This document shows, piece by piece, positions 32,468 through 40,080 of a stretch of DNA of 64,000 nt (positions within the stretch are counted from its first letter, which is position 1; each line of letters begins with the position of its first letter). Position numbers and translations under genes: made by a program. The notes under the pieces are model-generated. The model searched no databases. It was not told the origin of the DNA and saw only the letters and a list, made by a program, of their open reading frames with translations. The DNA is from Bryobacterales bacterium (lineage in GTDB: Bacteria > Acidobacteriota > Terriglobia > Bryobacterales > Bryobacteraceae). The stretch spans positions 3,795 to 67,794 of the forward strand of contig PLDF01000457.1 of the NCBI GenBank assembly GCA_003135055.1, given 5' to 3'.

Positions 32468-33367
32468 ATGCAAATGAATAGGCGCCGTCTGGCGCTGACC
32501 GGCGTCATGCTATTCCTGGCCGCGCTGGCGCTCGCATCGGGCCCCGGCGCGGGGTCCGCCCGGGTGGTCAACGACGGTCATGGCGATTACGTCTACGTGC
32601 CGGCGGGAGCGTTTCGCATGGGCGACAATTTCGGCGATGGCGATCCGCGCGAGCGGCCTGTACACGTGGTGGAGCTCGATGCGTTCTATATCGCCAAGTA
32701 TGAGATGACCAACGGCGAGTGGAAGAAGTTCCGCGACGATGCCGGCTATGACGATGTCAAATTTTGGCCAGGCGGGCGAGCGACGCCGAAAGACCAGGTC
32801 CCCTACTGGAACGATGCGCGCAATCACGGAGGCGGAACGCCCGATAGCGGCGACTATCCGGTGCTGGGCGTGAATTGGGATTCGGCCGTCGCTTACTGCA
32901 ACTGGCTCAGCGCCAAAACGGGCAAGAAGTATCGGCTGCCTACCGAAGCCGAATGGGAAAAGGCCGCCCGCGGCGCCGATCAGCGGCGGTATCCATGGGG
33001 AAATTCCATCGACCGTTCCTACGCGAATTATGTCGGCGCGCAGAGCTTCGATACGGGAAGTCTGGTCGGATTCTACGACGGCAGCGCTCATGGCGCCTTG
33101 CAAACGCATAGTAACGCATCGCCTTACGGCGCCTTCGATATGGCCGGCAACGTGATGGAATGGTGCTCGGATTGGTACAGCCGCGATTACTACTCGGTGT
33201 CGCCGCGGAAGAATCCGAAGGGCCCGGCCGCGGGTGCGTACCGCGTGATGCGCGGCGGAACGTTTTTCATGGAGCCGTTCGAGCTGCGGTCTTACGCGCG
33301 ATCGGCTGCGTGGCCTTCGTTTCAGGGCCATCGAATGGTAGGGTTCCGGGCCGTGCGGGAGCCATAA
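32468..33367 (+). CDS. FGE-sulfatase (SUMF1) domain protein without catalytic Cys
   Basis: 299-aa exported protein with an N-terminal hydrophobic leader (RLALTGVMLFLAALALASG). It carries the formylglycine-generating-enzyme fold: YVPAGAFRMGDNFGDGDPRE, RLPTEAEWEKAARG, DMAGNVMEWCSDWY and VMRGGTFFMEPFELR with terminal GHRMVGFRAV. In true FGE the RGGS..C..(R)..C segment has two active-site Cys; here that segment has none, so it should be a binding or other-function member rather than a sulfatase activator. Co-transcribed with the upstream esterase. Confidence 0.87.
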   Translation: MQMNRRRLALTGVMLFLAALALASGPGAGSARVVNDGHGDYVYVPAGAFRMGDNFGDGDPRERPVHVVELDAFYIAKYEMTNGEWKKFRDDAGYDDVKFWPGGRATPKDQVPYWNDARNHGGGTPDSGDYPVLGVNWDSAVAYCNWLSAKTGKKYRLPTEAEWEKAARGADQRRYPWGNSIDRSYANYVGAQSFDTGSLVGFYDGSAHGALQTHSNASPYGAFDMAGNVMEWCSDWYSRDYYSVSPRKNPKGPAAGAYRVMRGGTFFMEPFELRSYARSAAWPSFQGHRMVGFRAVREP

Positions 33368-33378
33368 TTGGGGTTCAA

Positions 33379-33402
33379 TGTGGAACAGACGCTTTCGTCT
33401 GT
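33379..33402. repeat. GTGGAACAGACGCTTTCGTCTG hairpin repeat
   Basis: ACAGACG-CTTT-CGTCTGT hairpin after a GTGGA edge. A near-identical copy (GTGGGACAGACG...) is at 49708-49731, where the following bases (CNACNCGGCGATCTC) also match, so homology extends past the stem. Confidence 0.8.
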
Positions 33403-33490
33403 CGACCCGGCGATCTCGGCTGTTGTACCCCAGATCCGTTAAGCGCCCTTGAGCGGTTCATACCGCTAGTTTTGTATCGATAGGAATTAG

Positions 33491-33524
33491 TTGACAGAGT
33501 CAATGATTTAGTTGATTCTGTCAA
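33491..33524 (+). promoter_or_regulatory. MarR-type palindromic operator overlapping start region
   Basis: TTGACAGA at 33491 and its perfect complement TCTGTCAA at 33517 form a 34-nt inverted repeat; nested TCAA/TTGA half sites lie inside. It ends one nucleotide before ATG 33526 of a MarR-family gene, an arrangement typical of autorepression. TTGACA could double as a -35 box. No Shine-Dalgarno fits between operator and ATG. Confidence 0.75.
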
Positions 33525-33525
33525 T

Positions 33526-34464
33526 ATGAGCGTGGACGAGCTGGCGCCGCTGGTGGAGGCGGTGCGGCATTTCAACCGGTTCTACACCCGGCGGATCGGC
33601 GTGCTGCAGGAGGGGCTGCTGCAGTCGCCGTTCTCGCTGGCTCAGGCGCGCGCGCTTTATGAGCTGGCGCACCGGGAGAATCCGGCGGCCAGCGCGCTGG
33701 CGAGGGATCTGGGGCTCGACGCGGGGTATTTGAGCCGTATCCTCAAGGGTTTCGAGAAGCGTGGGCTGGTGCGCAGGTCCCGCTCGGAATCGGATGGCCG
33801 CCAAAGCATTCTTTCGCTCACCGCCAAGGGGCGGCGCGCCTTCGCCGCGCTGGATGCGCAGTCGAGCGATGAAGTGCGCGGCATGGCCGGGAAGCTTGCG
33901 CCCGCGGACCGCGGGCAATTAGCGGGCGCGATGCAGACCATCGAGCGGCTGCTGGGCGGCGATACCGCCGCCGCGGCGCCGGTTCCTTATGTGCTGCGGC
34001 CGCACCAGCCGGGCGATATGGGATGGGTGGCGCACCGGCACGGGGTCTTGTACGCGCAGGAGTATGGATGGGATGAAAGCTTCGAGGCCCTGGTGGCGGA
34101 GATCGCGGCGAAGTTTATCCGCGGGTTCGACCCACAGCGCGAGCGCTGCTGGATGGCGGAACGGGCCGGCGAAGTGGTTGGCTCGGTGTTCCTGGTAAAA
34201 CGGTCGAAGAACGTGGCGCAGCTTCGGTTGCTGCTGGTGGAACCGGGCGCGCGCGGCTTGGGAATCGGGCGCCGGCTGGTGGAGGAGTGCATCCGCTTCG
34301 CGCGGCAAAGGGGTTACCGCAAGATCACGCTGTGGACCAACGACGTGCTAACCGCGGCGCGGACGATCTACGAGCGGGCGGGCTTCCGGCTGGTGGAAGA
34401 GAGCCGCCACCATAGCTTTGGCAAGGATCTAGTGGGGCAGAACTGGGAGTTGGATCTGGAGTAA
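33526..34464 (+). CDS. MarR regulator fused to GNAT acetyltransferase
   Basis: 312 aa in two domains. Residues ~1-145 are a MarR winged helix (SPFSLAQARALYELAHREN; DLGLDAGYLSRILKGFEKRG; RSRSESDGRQSILSLTAKG). Residues ~155-312 are a GNAT N-acetyltransferase (VAQLRLLLVEPGARGLGIGR with the acetyl-CoA Q/RxxGxG/A loop; WTNDVLTAARTIYERAGF). Such MarR-GNAT fusions are known in many bacteria; the acetyltransferase substrate is unknown. The gene starts directly after a palindromic operator, suggesting autoregulation and possibly leaderless translation. Confidence 0.92.
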   Translation: MSVDELAPLVEAVRHFNRFYTRRIGVLQEGLLQSPFSLAQARALYELAHRENPAASALARDLGLDAGYLSRILKGFEKRGLVRRSRSESDGRQSILSLTAKGRRAFAALDAQSSDEVRGMAGKLAPADRGQLAGAMQTIERLLGGDTAAAAPVPYVLRPHQPGDMGWVAHRHGVLYAQEYGWDESFEALVAEIAAKFIRGFDPQRERCWMAERAGEVVGSVFLVKRSKNVAQLRLLLVEPGARGLGIGRRLVEECIRFARQRGYRKITLWTNDVLTAARTIYERAGFRLVEESRHHSFGKDLVGQNWELDLE

Positions 34465-34614
34465 AGGTCTCCACCTTGGGAACGGCTAGCACGGTATTTT
34501 CATGAAAGATCGTGATGATAGCGATTGATGGTCTTCGGTTCCCAAAGTATCGAAGAGACCATTAATTCAATGGCTGGGGCGGCTGAATTGATTGGCCCGG
34601 CACGTGCCCTTTCG

Positions 34615-35279
34615 ATGGGCATGCGCGTTCGGTTTTTTCTTACAGGCACTGTTGGATTTCTATTCCTGAGCGGCTATCCAGCGATCGCTCAGCCTTTTGC
34701 GATTGGAGGAGAGGGCGGACTCCGGACCACCGGCGACGTCAGCGGCACTCTCAGCCCCGAGTCGAAACGCTACATCGTGGGGCCAAGAGTGGAAGTCCGG
34801 CTTCCGCTGCATCTGTCGCTTGAGTTTGACGCGCTCTATCGCGACATCGGATTTAGCGGCTACGTCAGCGGGTGTTGCTCAACTCTGCGACGCGAGAGCG
34901 CGACAACTCCTGGGAGTTTCCAATGATCGTGAAGTACCACTTGCCCGGCGTGGCGCGGCTGCATCCGTTCGCCGGCATCGGCTACGCGCCGCGCACGGTG
35001 TCTGGAAACGACGTTTCCGCCGGGAACAATTTGGACGTCGGGACAGGCGTCATGACATACTACTCCAACGTGCACTCGAAGGTCAGCTATCCCGTGACGC
35101 AGGGCCTGGTGGTTTCGGGAGGGGTGGAATTCGGCGCGCACCACGTGCTCATCTCGCCGGAGCTGCGCTACGTCCACTGGAACCAGCCGTTCCTCAACAG
35201 CGAGGGCGGCGACGGGAGCTATCAGTACCATTCGCCCCAAGACGAGTTGTTTGTGCTGGTGGGCATCGCGTGGCATTAG
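34615..35279 (+). pseudogene. Outer-membrane beta-barrel protein with frameshift
   Basis: Frame one from ATG 34615 gives a signal peptide (FFLTGTVGFLFLSGYPAIAQ) and early strands (GPRVEVRLPLHLSLEFDALY) up to GFSGYVSG, then goes out of phase. Frame two, from about 34872 (LLNSATRERDNSWEFP), continues the barrel with HPFAGIGYAPRTVSG and ends ELFVLVGIAWH, a typical outer-membrane C-terminal strand. One missing nucleotide (or two extra) near 34868 would restore a ~220-aa protein. Either a true recent pseudogene, or a sequencing/assembly error. Confidence 0.75.
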
Positions 35280-35807
35280 AGCCATGTCGAGCGGAAAACG
35301 GTCTGAAGACCGAAACTCTGGAATCGAAGGACTTCCGTGGACTGTGTAGGAATTCTTGGGTGGCTCCCGATCTGGCAATTTGAAAAACCAGTACACGCCA
35401 TCAAAAGGAATCTTCAGCGTTTGTTCGGACTGATTGTGCCCGCGTCCCGATTGGGGCCGAGCTAACCCTCCCCTTGCCCGTCATCATCGCTGTCATCGGT
35501 TGTCACTCCGGCACAGTATCATCGAAGAGCTTTATAAGTTATTTAATCTGGCACCCTGTTGTGCCGGCCATCACCGCGACGCATGCCGGACGAATTCCGT
35601 CTCATTGCCCATCGCCACCTGATTTTGTCCGTCGCTCACCGCCCCTTCTTCGGTTGCCCTCAACAAGCATGGGACTCTGACCGGGCGCGCCGGGAAGTCA
35701 ACAGCCGCCCGCTCCAGGACTCCGTGTAAGGCTGTGTGACTTCCCGTCTCATCCGCCCGGTCCTGTCGCTCCCATCTTGAGCGCAACCAAACGCAAAGGA
35801 ACTGACG
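35280..35807. other. 528-bp intergenic stretch
   Basis: No recognisable gene, hairpin family or RNA. Short ORFs lack family features. It ends with AAAGGAACTG ahead of a small ORF. Confidence 0.45.
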
Positions 35808-35906
35808 ATGACGACAGAACAGAATAAATCGCCGCCAGCCCACACACCCGTTCCTTGGACGATGCAGCCCCTGGAGGCATCATCGTCGGCGAAGAGAAAG
35901 GGATAA
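35808..35906 (+). CDS. Possible 32-aa small ORF
   Basis: MTTEQNKSPPAHTPVPWT... ending SSAKRKG, 32 aa, below the ORF track limit. ATG 35808 has AAAGGA eleven nt upstream. Hydrophilic, Pro/Ser-rich, no domain. Could be a small protein or the surviving start of a broken gene whose tail is the next ORF. Confidence 0.3.
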   Translation: MTTEQNKSPPAHTPVPWTMQPLEASSSAKRKG

Positions 35907-35922
35907 TGTTCGTTCTCTGAGA

Positions 35923-36285
35923 ATGGAGGAATCAGGCCGCTATTCCTGGCGCCTGAAACGTAATCCGATTCGGTTCAGCGCTGGGCAGAAACTGGATTTC
36001 GTGGTCCGCTCCTTGCTGGCCGCATCCTCGGTTGATCCGAATACTATTTACTGTTTACGTAAGTTGAATTCCAAGAAAAAGACACGGCAACTTGTGACGA
36101 TGCAGGGGCGGCTTACCCCGACCGGGATGTCGACCAACACGAATCTAGTAGGGGTCGCGCTTCCGGTGGAGTTCTCGAAGTATGGAGGCTCATCTTTCAA
36201 GATGACTACGGCGGAACTCGCGCCCGGAGAATACGCAGTCGGACATCCATACGGCCCAGCGGTCTTTTGCTTTGGAGTGCAGTAG
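35923..36285 (+). CDS. C-terminal fragment-like hypothetical protein
   Basis: 120 aa. Pattern: IRFSAGQKLDFVVRSLL, DPNTIYCLRKLNSKKKTRQL, LPVEFSKYGGSSFKMTTAEL and LAPGEYAVGHPYGPAVFCFGVQ. The end (LxPGEYA...FCFGV) resembles the C-terminal beta-sandwich of secreted Acidobacteria proteins that normally have a signal peptide and N-terminal part. Here the signal sequence is absent, so the gene may be 5'-truncated. No other function inferred. Confidence 0.55.
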   Translation: MEESGRYSWRLKRNPIRFSAGQKLDFVVRSLLAASSVDPNTIYCLRKLNSKKKTRQLVTMQGRLTPTGMSTNTNLVGVALPVEFSKYGGSSFKMTTAELAPGEYAVGHPYGPAVFCFGVQ

Positions 36286-36472
36286 CGAAAGGCTCGTCAA
36301 CGCACTTTCAGCCACTGCCCGCGGAACCGCACAGAATAGCTCGCTCCGCAAGAGGAAGGGCAGTGGCAACCGGCGCGAAAGGATCGATGCCGCCCACCGG
36401 AAATAGATCCACGACAACACTTCAAACTTCGACGGCGAGAAGAACAAGATGCAAAGCGAGGGGAGACGCCCT

Positions 36473-36898
36473 TTAAGGCATTCGCAAGCGCCGGGTCACT
36501 TCGGGTCCGCATTGCGCATAGTGCCGGCCGTTCCAGCTGTAGATGGCTTCGGCCTGCGCTTTGATGGCGCAATGCGCAAGCATGGCGTCGTAGATACCGC
36601 CGCCGGCGATGCCCAATGCGGCCGAGGCTTCCAGTGCATCCGCGTATTCATCGCCGTCCAGCGCAACGATGGAAAGCCGTTCCCGTATGTTACCTATGAA
36701 CAGCATGGCCTGCTCGCCGCTGACACGGCGCTTGCCTGGCATCCGGGTCAGCGTGGAGTAAACTTCGGCCAAGCTGTGTGCGCCACAGCAGCCCGTTACT
36801 TTCTCAAATTGGATGAAGAGCGCCAGACTTGACTGATGGTGGACATGATCCCCGTAAAACACCGGCACAAGGACCGACGTATCGAAAAACCCCTTCAT
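36473..36898 (-). CDS. PIN-domain ribonuclease toxin (VapC-like)
   Basis: 141 aa. The PIN fold acidic residues are visible: MKGFFDTSVLVPVFYGD (Asp6), SLAEVYSTLTR (Glu in the E-x-x-x-L helix), GIAGGGIYDAMLAHCA (Asp) and a final region IYSWNGRHYAQC where the usual Asp is replaced by Asn-Gly. Probable Mg-dependent RNase acting as toxin of a type II system. Its ATG overlaps the antitoxin stop by 4 nt (ATGA). Confidence 0.87.
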   Translation of the reverse strand: MKGFFDTSVLVPVFYGDHVHHQSSLALFIQFEKVTGCCGAHSLAEVYSTLTRMPGKRRVSGEQAMLFIGNIRERLSIVALDGDEYADALEASAALGIAGGGIYDAMLAHCAIKAQAEAIYSWNGRHYAQCGPEVTRRLRMP

Positions 36899-37170
36899 TC
36901 GCCCTTGCCGAGGTTAGCCAAATCGCGGTCCGCGCGGATCTGCCGCAGCATCTCATCCGTCGCCGAAGAGGGCAGAGGCTGCCCGGTGTGAAATACCCAG
37001 ACGCCGTGCTCCTTCGTAAGTGGTCCCGTCCCACGGACCGGGCGCAGGGTGATCTGTTCTCCCGCGCTCTCCATTTCCAGAGCGTCGCCGGCTCCCAGAT
37101 GCAACTCTTCCCGCAGCGGTTTAGGGATAACGACGCGGCCGGCTTTATCGATCACGAGGCGGGTGTTCAT
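36895..37170 (-). CDS. AbrB/MazE-family antitoxin
   Basis: 91 aa from ATG 37170 (MNTRLVIDKAGRVVIPKPLR); the track start at 37218 adds an unlikely 16-residue lead. The swapped-hairpin AbrB DNA-binding domain occupies the first ~50 residues (LHLGAGDALEMESAGEQITL) and the tail (TDEMLRQIRADRDL) would wrap the PIN toxin. Gene order antitoxin-toxin with a 4-nt overlap is standard; the antitoxin presumably represses the pair. Confidence 0.87.
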   Translation of the reverse strand: MNTRLVIDKAGRVVIPKPLREELHLGAGDALEMESAGEQITLRPVRGTGPLTKEHGVWVFHTGQPLPSSATDEMLRQIRADRDLANLGKGE

Positions 37171-37309
37171 TCTGGTGCAACACTGTGGGTTGACCCATCG
37201 GTCAATACCATTGTACATGACATGGCAAGCACAGTTCCCCGAAGCCAGTCATTCGCAACACCGCCCGCAATGTAGTTTTCTCCAATCCTCATGCCCTTAT
37301 ATCTCGAAA

Positions 37310-37340
37310 CTCCGCGCCGATCTCAGCGTCTCTGCGTCGA
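37310..37340. repeat. Partial copy of the GACGCAGAGACG repeat
   Basis: CTCCGCGCCGATCTCAGCGT then CTCTGCGTCGA matches the right arm of the inverted repeat at 22529-22561. Only one arm is present here, between the toxin-antitoxin pair and the DUF192 gene. Confidence 0.6.
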
Positions 37341-37413
37341 ACCCGAATCGTCCAACCACAATAATCCAAACCAACTCCACAAACTTGGCTTCGTTCCAAT
37401 CGAAACCCGGCAC

Positions 37414-37770
37414 TCACGCCCCAGGCGTCTCCGCTCCCAACTCATCTCCCACCTGCGTCCCCGTCTTCTCCGCCGCCCCCGCCGGCAATTCCAGAATGGA
37501 ATGCGCGCTCAGGCACGCCGACATGCGCCACGGCTTCACCGCGTGCCTCACCTTTTTTACCTTGCGATCCTTGCTCAGGTACACCAGATCGATGGGGAAT
37601 TTCATGAAGAACGTGTGTACCGATTCGCAGGGAACGATCCACAATCCCTCGCCCGGCGCCAGCCGTTCGTGCTTCAGCAGGCCAGTCCGCCGTTTGGCGC
37701 TGGTGTCGGCAAGGTCGATGGAATCGCCCAACACGGTGTTGCGCGTCAGATTGGTGATCCGCAGCCTCAA
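37414..37770 (-). CDS. DUF192 family protein
   Basis: The DUF192 core is complete: NLTRNTVLGDSIDLADTSAK, RRTGLLKHERLAPGEGLWIV, PCESVHTFFMKFPIDLVYLS and ILELPAGAAEKTGTQVGDEL. The ORF is open to 37986, but the first ~70 residues do not resemble the family; TTG 37770 (MRLRITNLTR) gives a normal ~118 aa, and GTG 37788 is possible. GGAGGT lies upstream at 16 nt. Members are small, often exported, of unknown function; here there is no signal peptide. The start is therefore uncertain. Confidence 0.8.
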   Translation of the reverse strand: MRLRITNLTRNTVLGDSIDLADTSAKRRTGLLKHERLAPGEGLWIVPCESVHTFFMKFPIDLVYLSKDRKVKKVRHAVKPWRMSACLSAHSILELPAGAAEKTGTQVGDELGAETPGA

Positions 37771-37984
37771 ACATGCAGAATAGCGCACCTCCGGTTTTCC
37801 AGTCACAGGACTTTCGAAAATCTTTAACGGCGCAGAACCCTTGCCTGCGCCACAACTTAGCCGCCGCAACGCCTTCGGAACCAGCGTCTCGGGCGCATTC
37901 CACTCTGTAAACTGAAGTCGGCAGGAAAGTTCCGCCGCCAACCCGCGCCCATTCGGACGCGGGTTTCCCTTTTTTGGAGGTATC

Positions 37985-39298
37985 ATGATTCGCCGTTCTC
38001 CGTTCGCCGTGGTGTTGCTGGCTTGCTATGCTCTCGCTGCGCCGGTACTCACAACCATTCAAGACGTGCTCTACAAAGCCGATGGAACACCCTTCAACGG
38101 TACGTTGACCATCAGTTGGAATAGTTTTCAAGCGGCCGACAATTCCGCCATTGTGATGCAGCAGATCACCGTCAAAGTGATCAACGGCAATCTGCGCGTG
38201 CAGTTAGTCCCCAGCGCCACTGGCACTCCCCCCATCGATTATTCGGTCACTTACAACAGCGACGGGCGCATCCAGTTTCAGGAGATGTGGTCGGTCCCTG
38301 CCAGCGCCACGCCGCTTCGGCTCCGCGATGTTCGCGTGGCCTCCACAGGCTCGGCTACCGGCGGCGGCGGCACTGGTGGCAGTAACGGCACCGGCACAGG
38401 CTCCCTCACCGGTCCCATTCCCGAATCGCAAGTCACGGCGCTGATTAGCGACCTGGCCGCGCGACCCATCAAAGGCCCGGCCTTCGCCGCGGGCCGCGCG
38501 GCGGTAGTCGATGGCTCCGGCCTCGTGGAATCGGCAACCGGCAACGCCACCGACTGCATGCATGTGGATGGCTCTTCCGGACCCTGCGGCGGCGGCGCGC
38601 CCACATTTGTGGATGGCGATCTGCCCACGGGAATCGTCGATGGCTCCAACGCGACTTTTGCCCTTACCGCCGTGCCGGCGCCTTCCACCAGTCTTTCGTT
38701 TTACCGGAATGGCATGCTGCAGAAGCCGTCGGTCGATTTCACCGCCACCGGCAACAGCGTCCAGTTCCTCACCGGCGCCACGCCTCAGCCAGGCGACACG
38801 CTGCTCGCCAGCTATCGCACGGGTGCCGGCGCCGGCGCCATTACCGGTTCGTTTTCCAGTTTCTCCACCACGCAAGTGCTGTGCAGCGGCATGGGCGCTA
38901 CCGGCAGCGCCAGTTCGCTGACCAGCCTGGGAACCTGCTCGATTCCCGCCGGGCTACTGTCGCCAGGCGACCGCCTGGAGATCCGCTTCGACTACGCGCA
39001 CAGTGGGACGGCCGGTGGATTTTCCATCGAAGTTCATTGGGGTTCCACCACCATCGTGCATCGCGATGCGCTGCTTACGGAAACCCTGCTCGCCGGCCGC
39101 GCCGATGCCGGCATTCTCGCTGCCAGCGCTCAGTTGAGCTCGGAGACGTGGGGCGGTTCCACATTGGCGTTCAGCGTGACCGCGGTGGCCGCCGCCGACG
39201 CCTTTGCCAACGGAATCACCGTCGATTTTCGCGGGCTGACGGCCAATGGCGGCGACACCCTGACGCTGACCAACTTCACCGTGGTGCGGGTCCCCTAG
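37985..39298 (+). CDS. Secreted repeat-type protein, tail-fibre/adhesin-like
   Basis: 437 aa with a signal peptide (RSPFAVVLLACYALAAPVLT) and a strong GGAGG 6 nt before ATG. N-terminal beta domain (GTPFNGTLTISWNSFQAADN), a Gly/Ser/Thr-rich linker (SATGGGGTGGSNGTGTGS), then a segment FALTAVPAPSTSLSFYRNG followed by TPQPGDTLLASYRT, a motif shared with phage-tail and tail-fibre-like proteins, and a C-terminal jelly-roll-like domain. Probably a surface or secreted structural protein. Starts right next to the divergent DUF192 region. The next gene may be in the same transcript. Confidence 0.75.
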   Translation: MIRRSPFAVVLLACYALAAPVLTTIQDVLYKADGTPFNGTLTISWNSFQAADNSAIVMQQITVKVINGNLRVQLVPSATGTPPIDYSVTYNSDGRIQFQEMWSVPASATPLRLRDVRVASTGSATGGGGTGGSNGTGTGSLTGPIPESQVTALISDLAARPIKGPAFAAGRAAVVDGSGLVESATGNATDCMHVDGSSGPCGGGAPTFVDGDLPTGIVDGSNATFALTAVPAPSTSLSFYRNGMLQKPSVDFTATGNSVQFLTGATPQPGDTLLASYRTGAGAGAITGSFSSFSTTQVLCSGMGATGSASSLTSLGTCSIPAGLLSPGDRLEIRFDYAHSGTAGGFSIEVHWGSTTIVHRDALLTETLLAGRADAGILAASAQLSSETWGGSTLAFSVTAVAAADAFANGITVDFRGLTANGGDTLTLTNFTVVRVP

Positions 39299-39345
39299 CC
39301 TTGACTTCCATTTTGGCGGTACAATTCTGCCAGGGGACTCGTACG

Positions 39346-40002
39346 ATGCGAACTCTTGCCGGCTTCTCCATGGCGCTGCTGTTTTCCGGCGCCCTGTTTG
39401 GGCAGTATCATTTTGGCGCACCGATTTTCACTGCCGGCAACGCCGTTTTCCCGGCCGGCACCGCGGCCACCAACCCAGGCATCCAGCGCTTCAGTTCGAA
39501 TGCGGGTCACCCAGGCGCTGCCCGCCGCGCGCCCGTTACTACCGGCACTGGCGCCGTCGCCGTTCCGTACGCTTATCCCGTCTACGTTGGCAGCGGCTAT
39601 ACCGACGGATCTTACGCGGGAGCCGGATCGTACTCAACGGCCCCCGTAACCGCCACGTCCAGCCTCGTCGTGGTCTATCCGCCGCAACCCGCGCCGGTGA
39701 TCATTAACCAGTTCGGCCCTGGCGCCATGCCGCCGTCGGGCGGTGATCGGGAACCGGTCAGTCCTTATCAACCTTCGACGGATCGGGGAGACGATCAAGA
39801 CTCCGCCGACCATTACCTGATCGCCCTCAAAGACCATACGATTTACTCGGTGGTGGCCTATTGGGTGGATGGCGACACACTACACTATTTCACCGCCGGC
39901 AACGTGCACAACCAGGCGTCGCTCTCGCTGGTGGATCGCGATCTCACCGCGCGCCTGAACAAAGAATCCGGCCAGGAAGTCAATCTCCCCGCCGCGAAAT
40001 AG
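39346..40002 (+). CDS. Secreted protein with C-terminal KDHTIYSVVAYW domain
   Basis: 218 aa from ATG 39346, selected because it begins a signal peptide (LAGFSMALLFSGALFGQYHF); the track ORF to 38881 lies inside the preceding gene in another frame. A low-complexity Gly/Ala/Tyr/Pro middle precedes a folded C-terminus (HYLIALKDHTIYSVVAYWVD, LHYFTAGNVHNQASLSLVDR). That C-terminal pattern is, to my recollection, common in Acidobacteria secreted proteins of unknown role. A TTGACT lies 39 nt upstream. Confidence 0.7.
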   Translation: MRTLAGFSMALLFSGALFGQYHFGAPIFTAGNAVFPAGTAATNPGIQRFSSNAGHPGAARRAPVTTGTGAVAVPYAYPVYVGSGYTDGSYAGAGSYSTAPVTATSSLVVVYPPQPAPVIINQFGPGAMPPSGGDREPVSPYQPSTDRGDDQDSADHYLIALKDHTIYSVVAYWVDGDTLHYFTAGNVHNQASLSLVDRDLTARLNKESGQEVNLPAAK

Positions 40003-40023
40003 TCCTACCCAAACCTGTAACCA

Positions 40024-40074
40024 GCCGTGGCGCCACACACAATCGTGTGAACGCGTCTTCGCTCGTATGAACGC
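40024..40074. repeat. GTGTGAACGC hairpin repeat, degenerate copy
   Basis: GCCGTGGCGCCACACACAAT, then CGTGTGAACGC and CGTATGAACGC, related to the fuller elements at 44031 and 58329. It fills the space between two convergent genes (secreted protein and guaA). Confidence 0.65.
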
Positions 40075-40080
40075 CGACAG

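Noticed and set aside
39301-39340. Promoter TTGACT/TACAAT upstream of 39346
   Set aside because: Spacer of 13 nt is too short for a sigma70 promoter.
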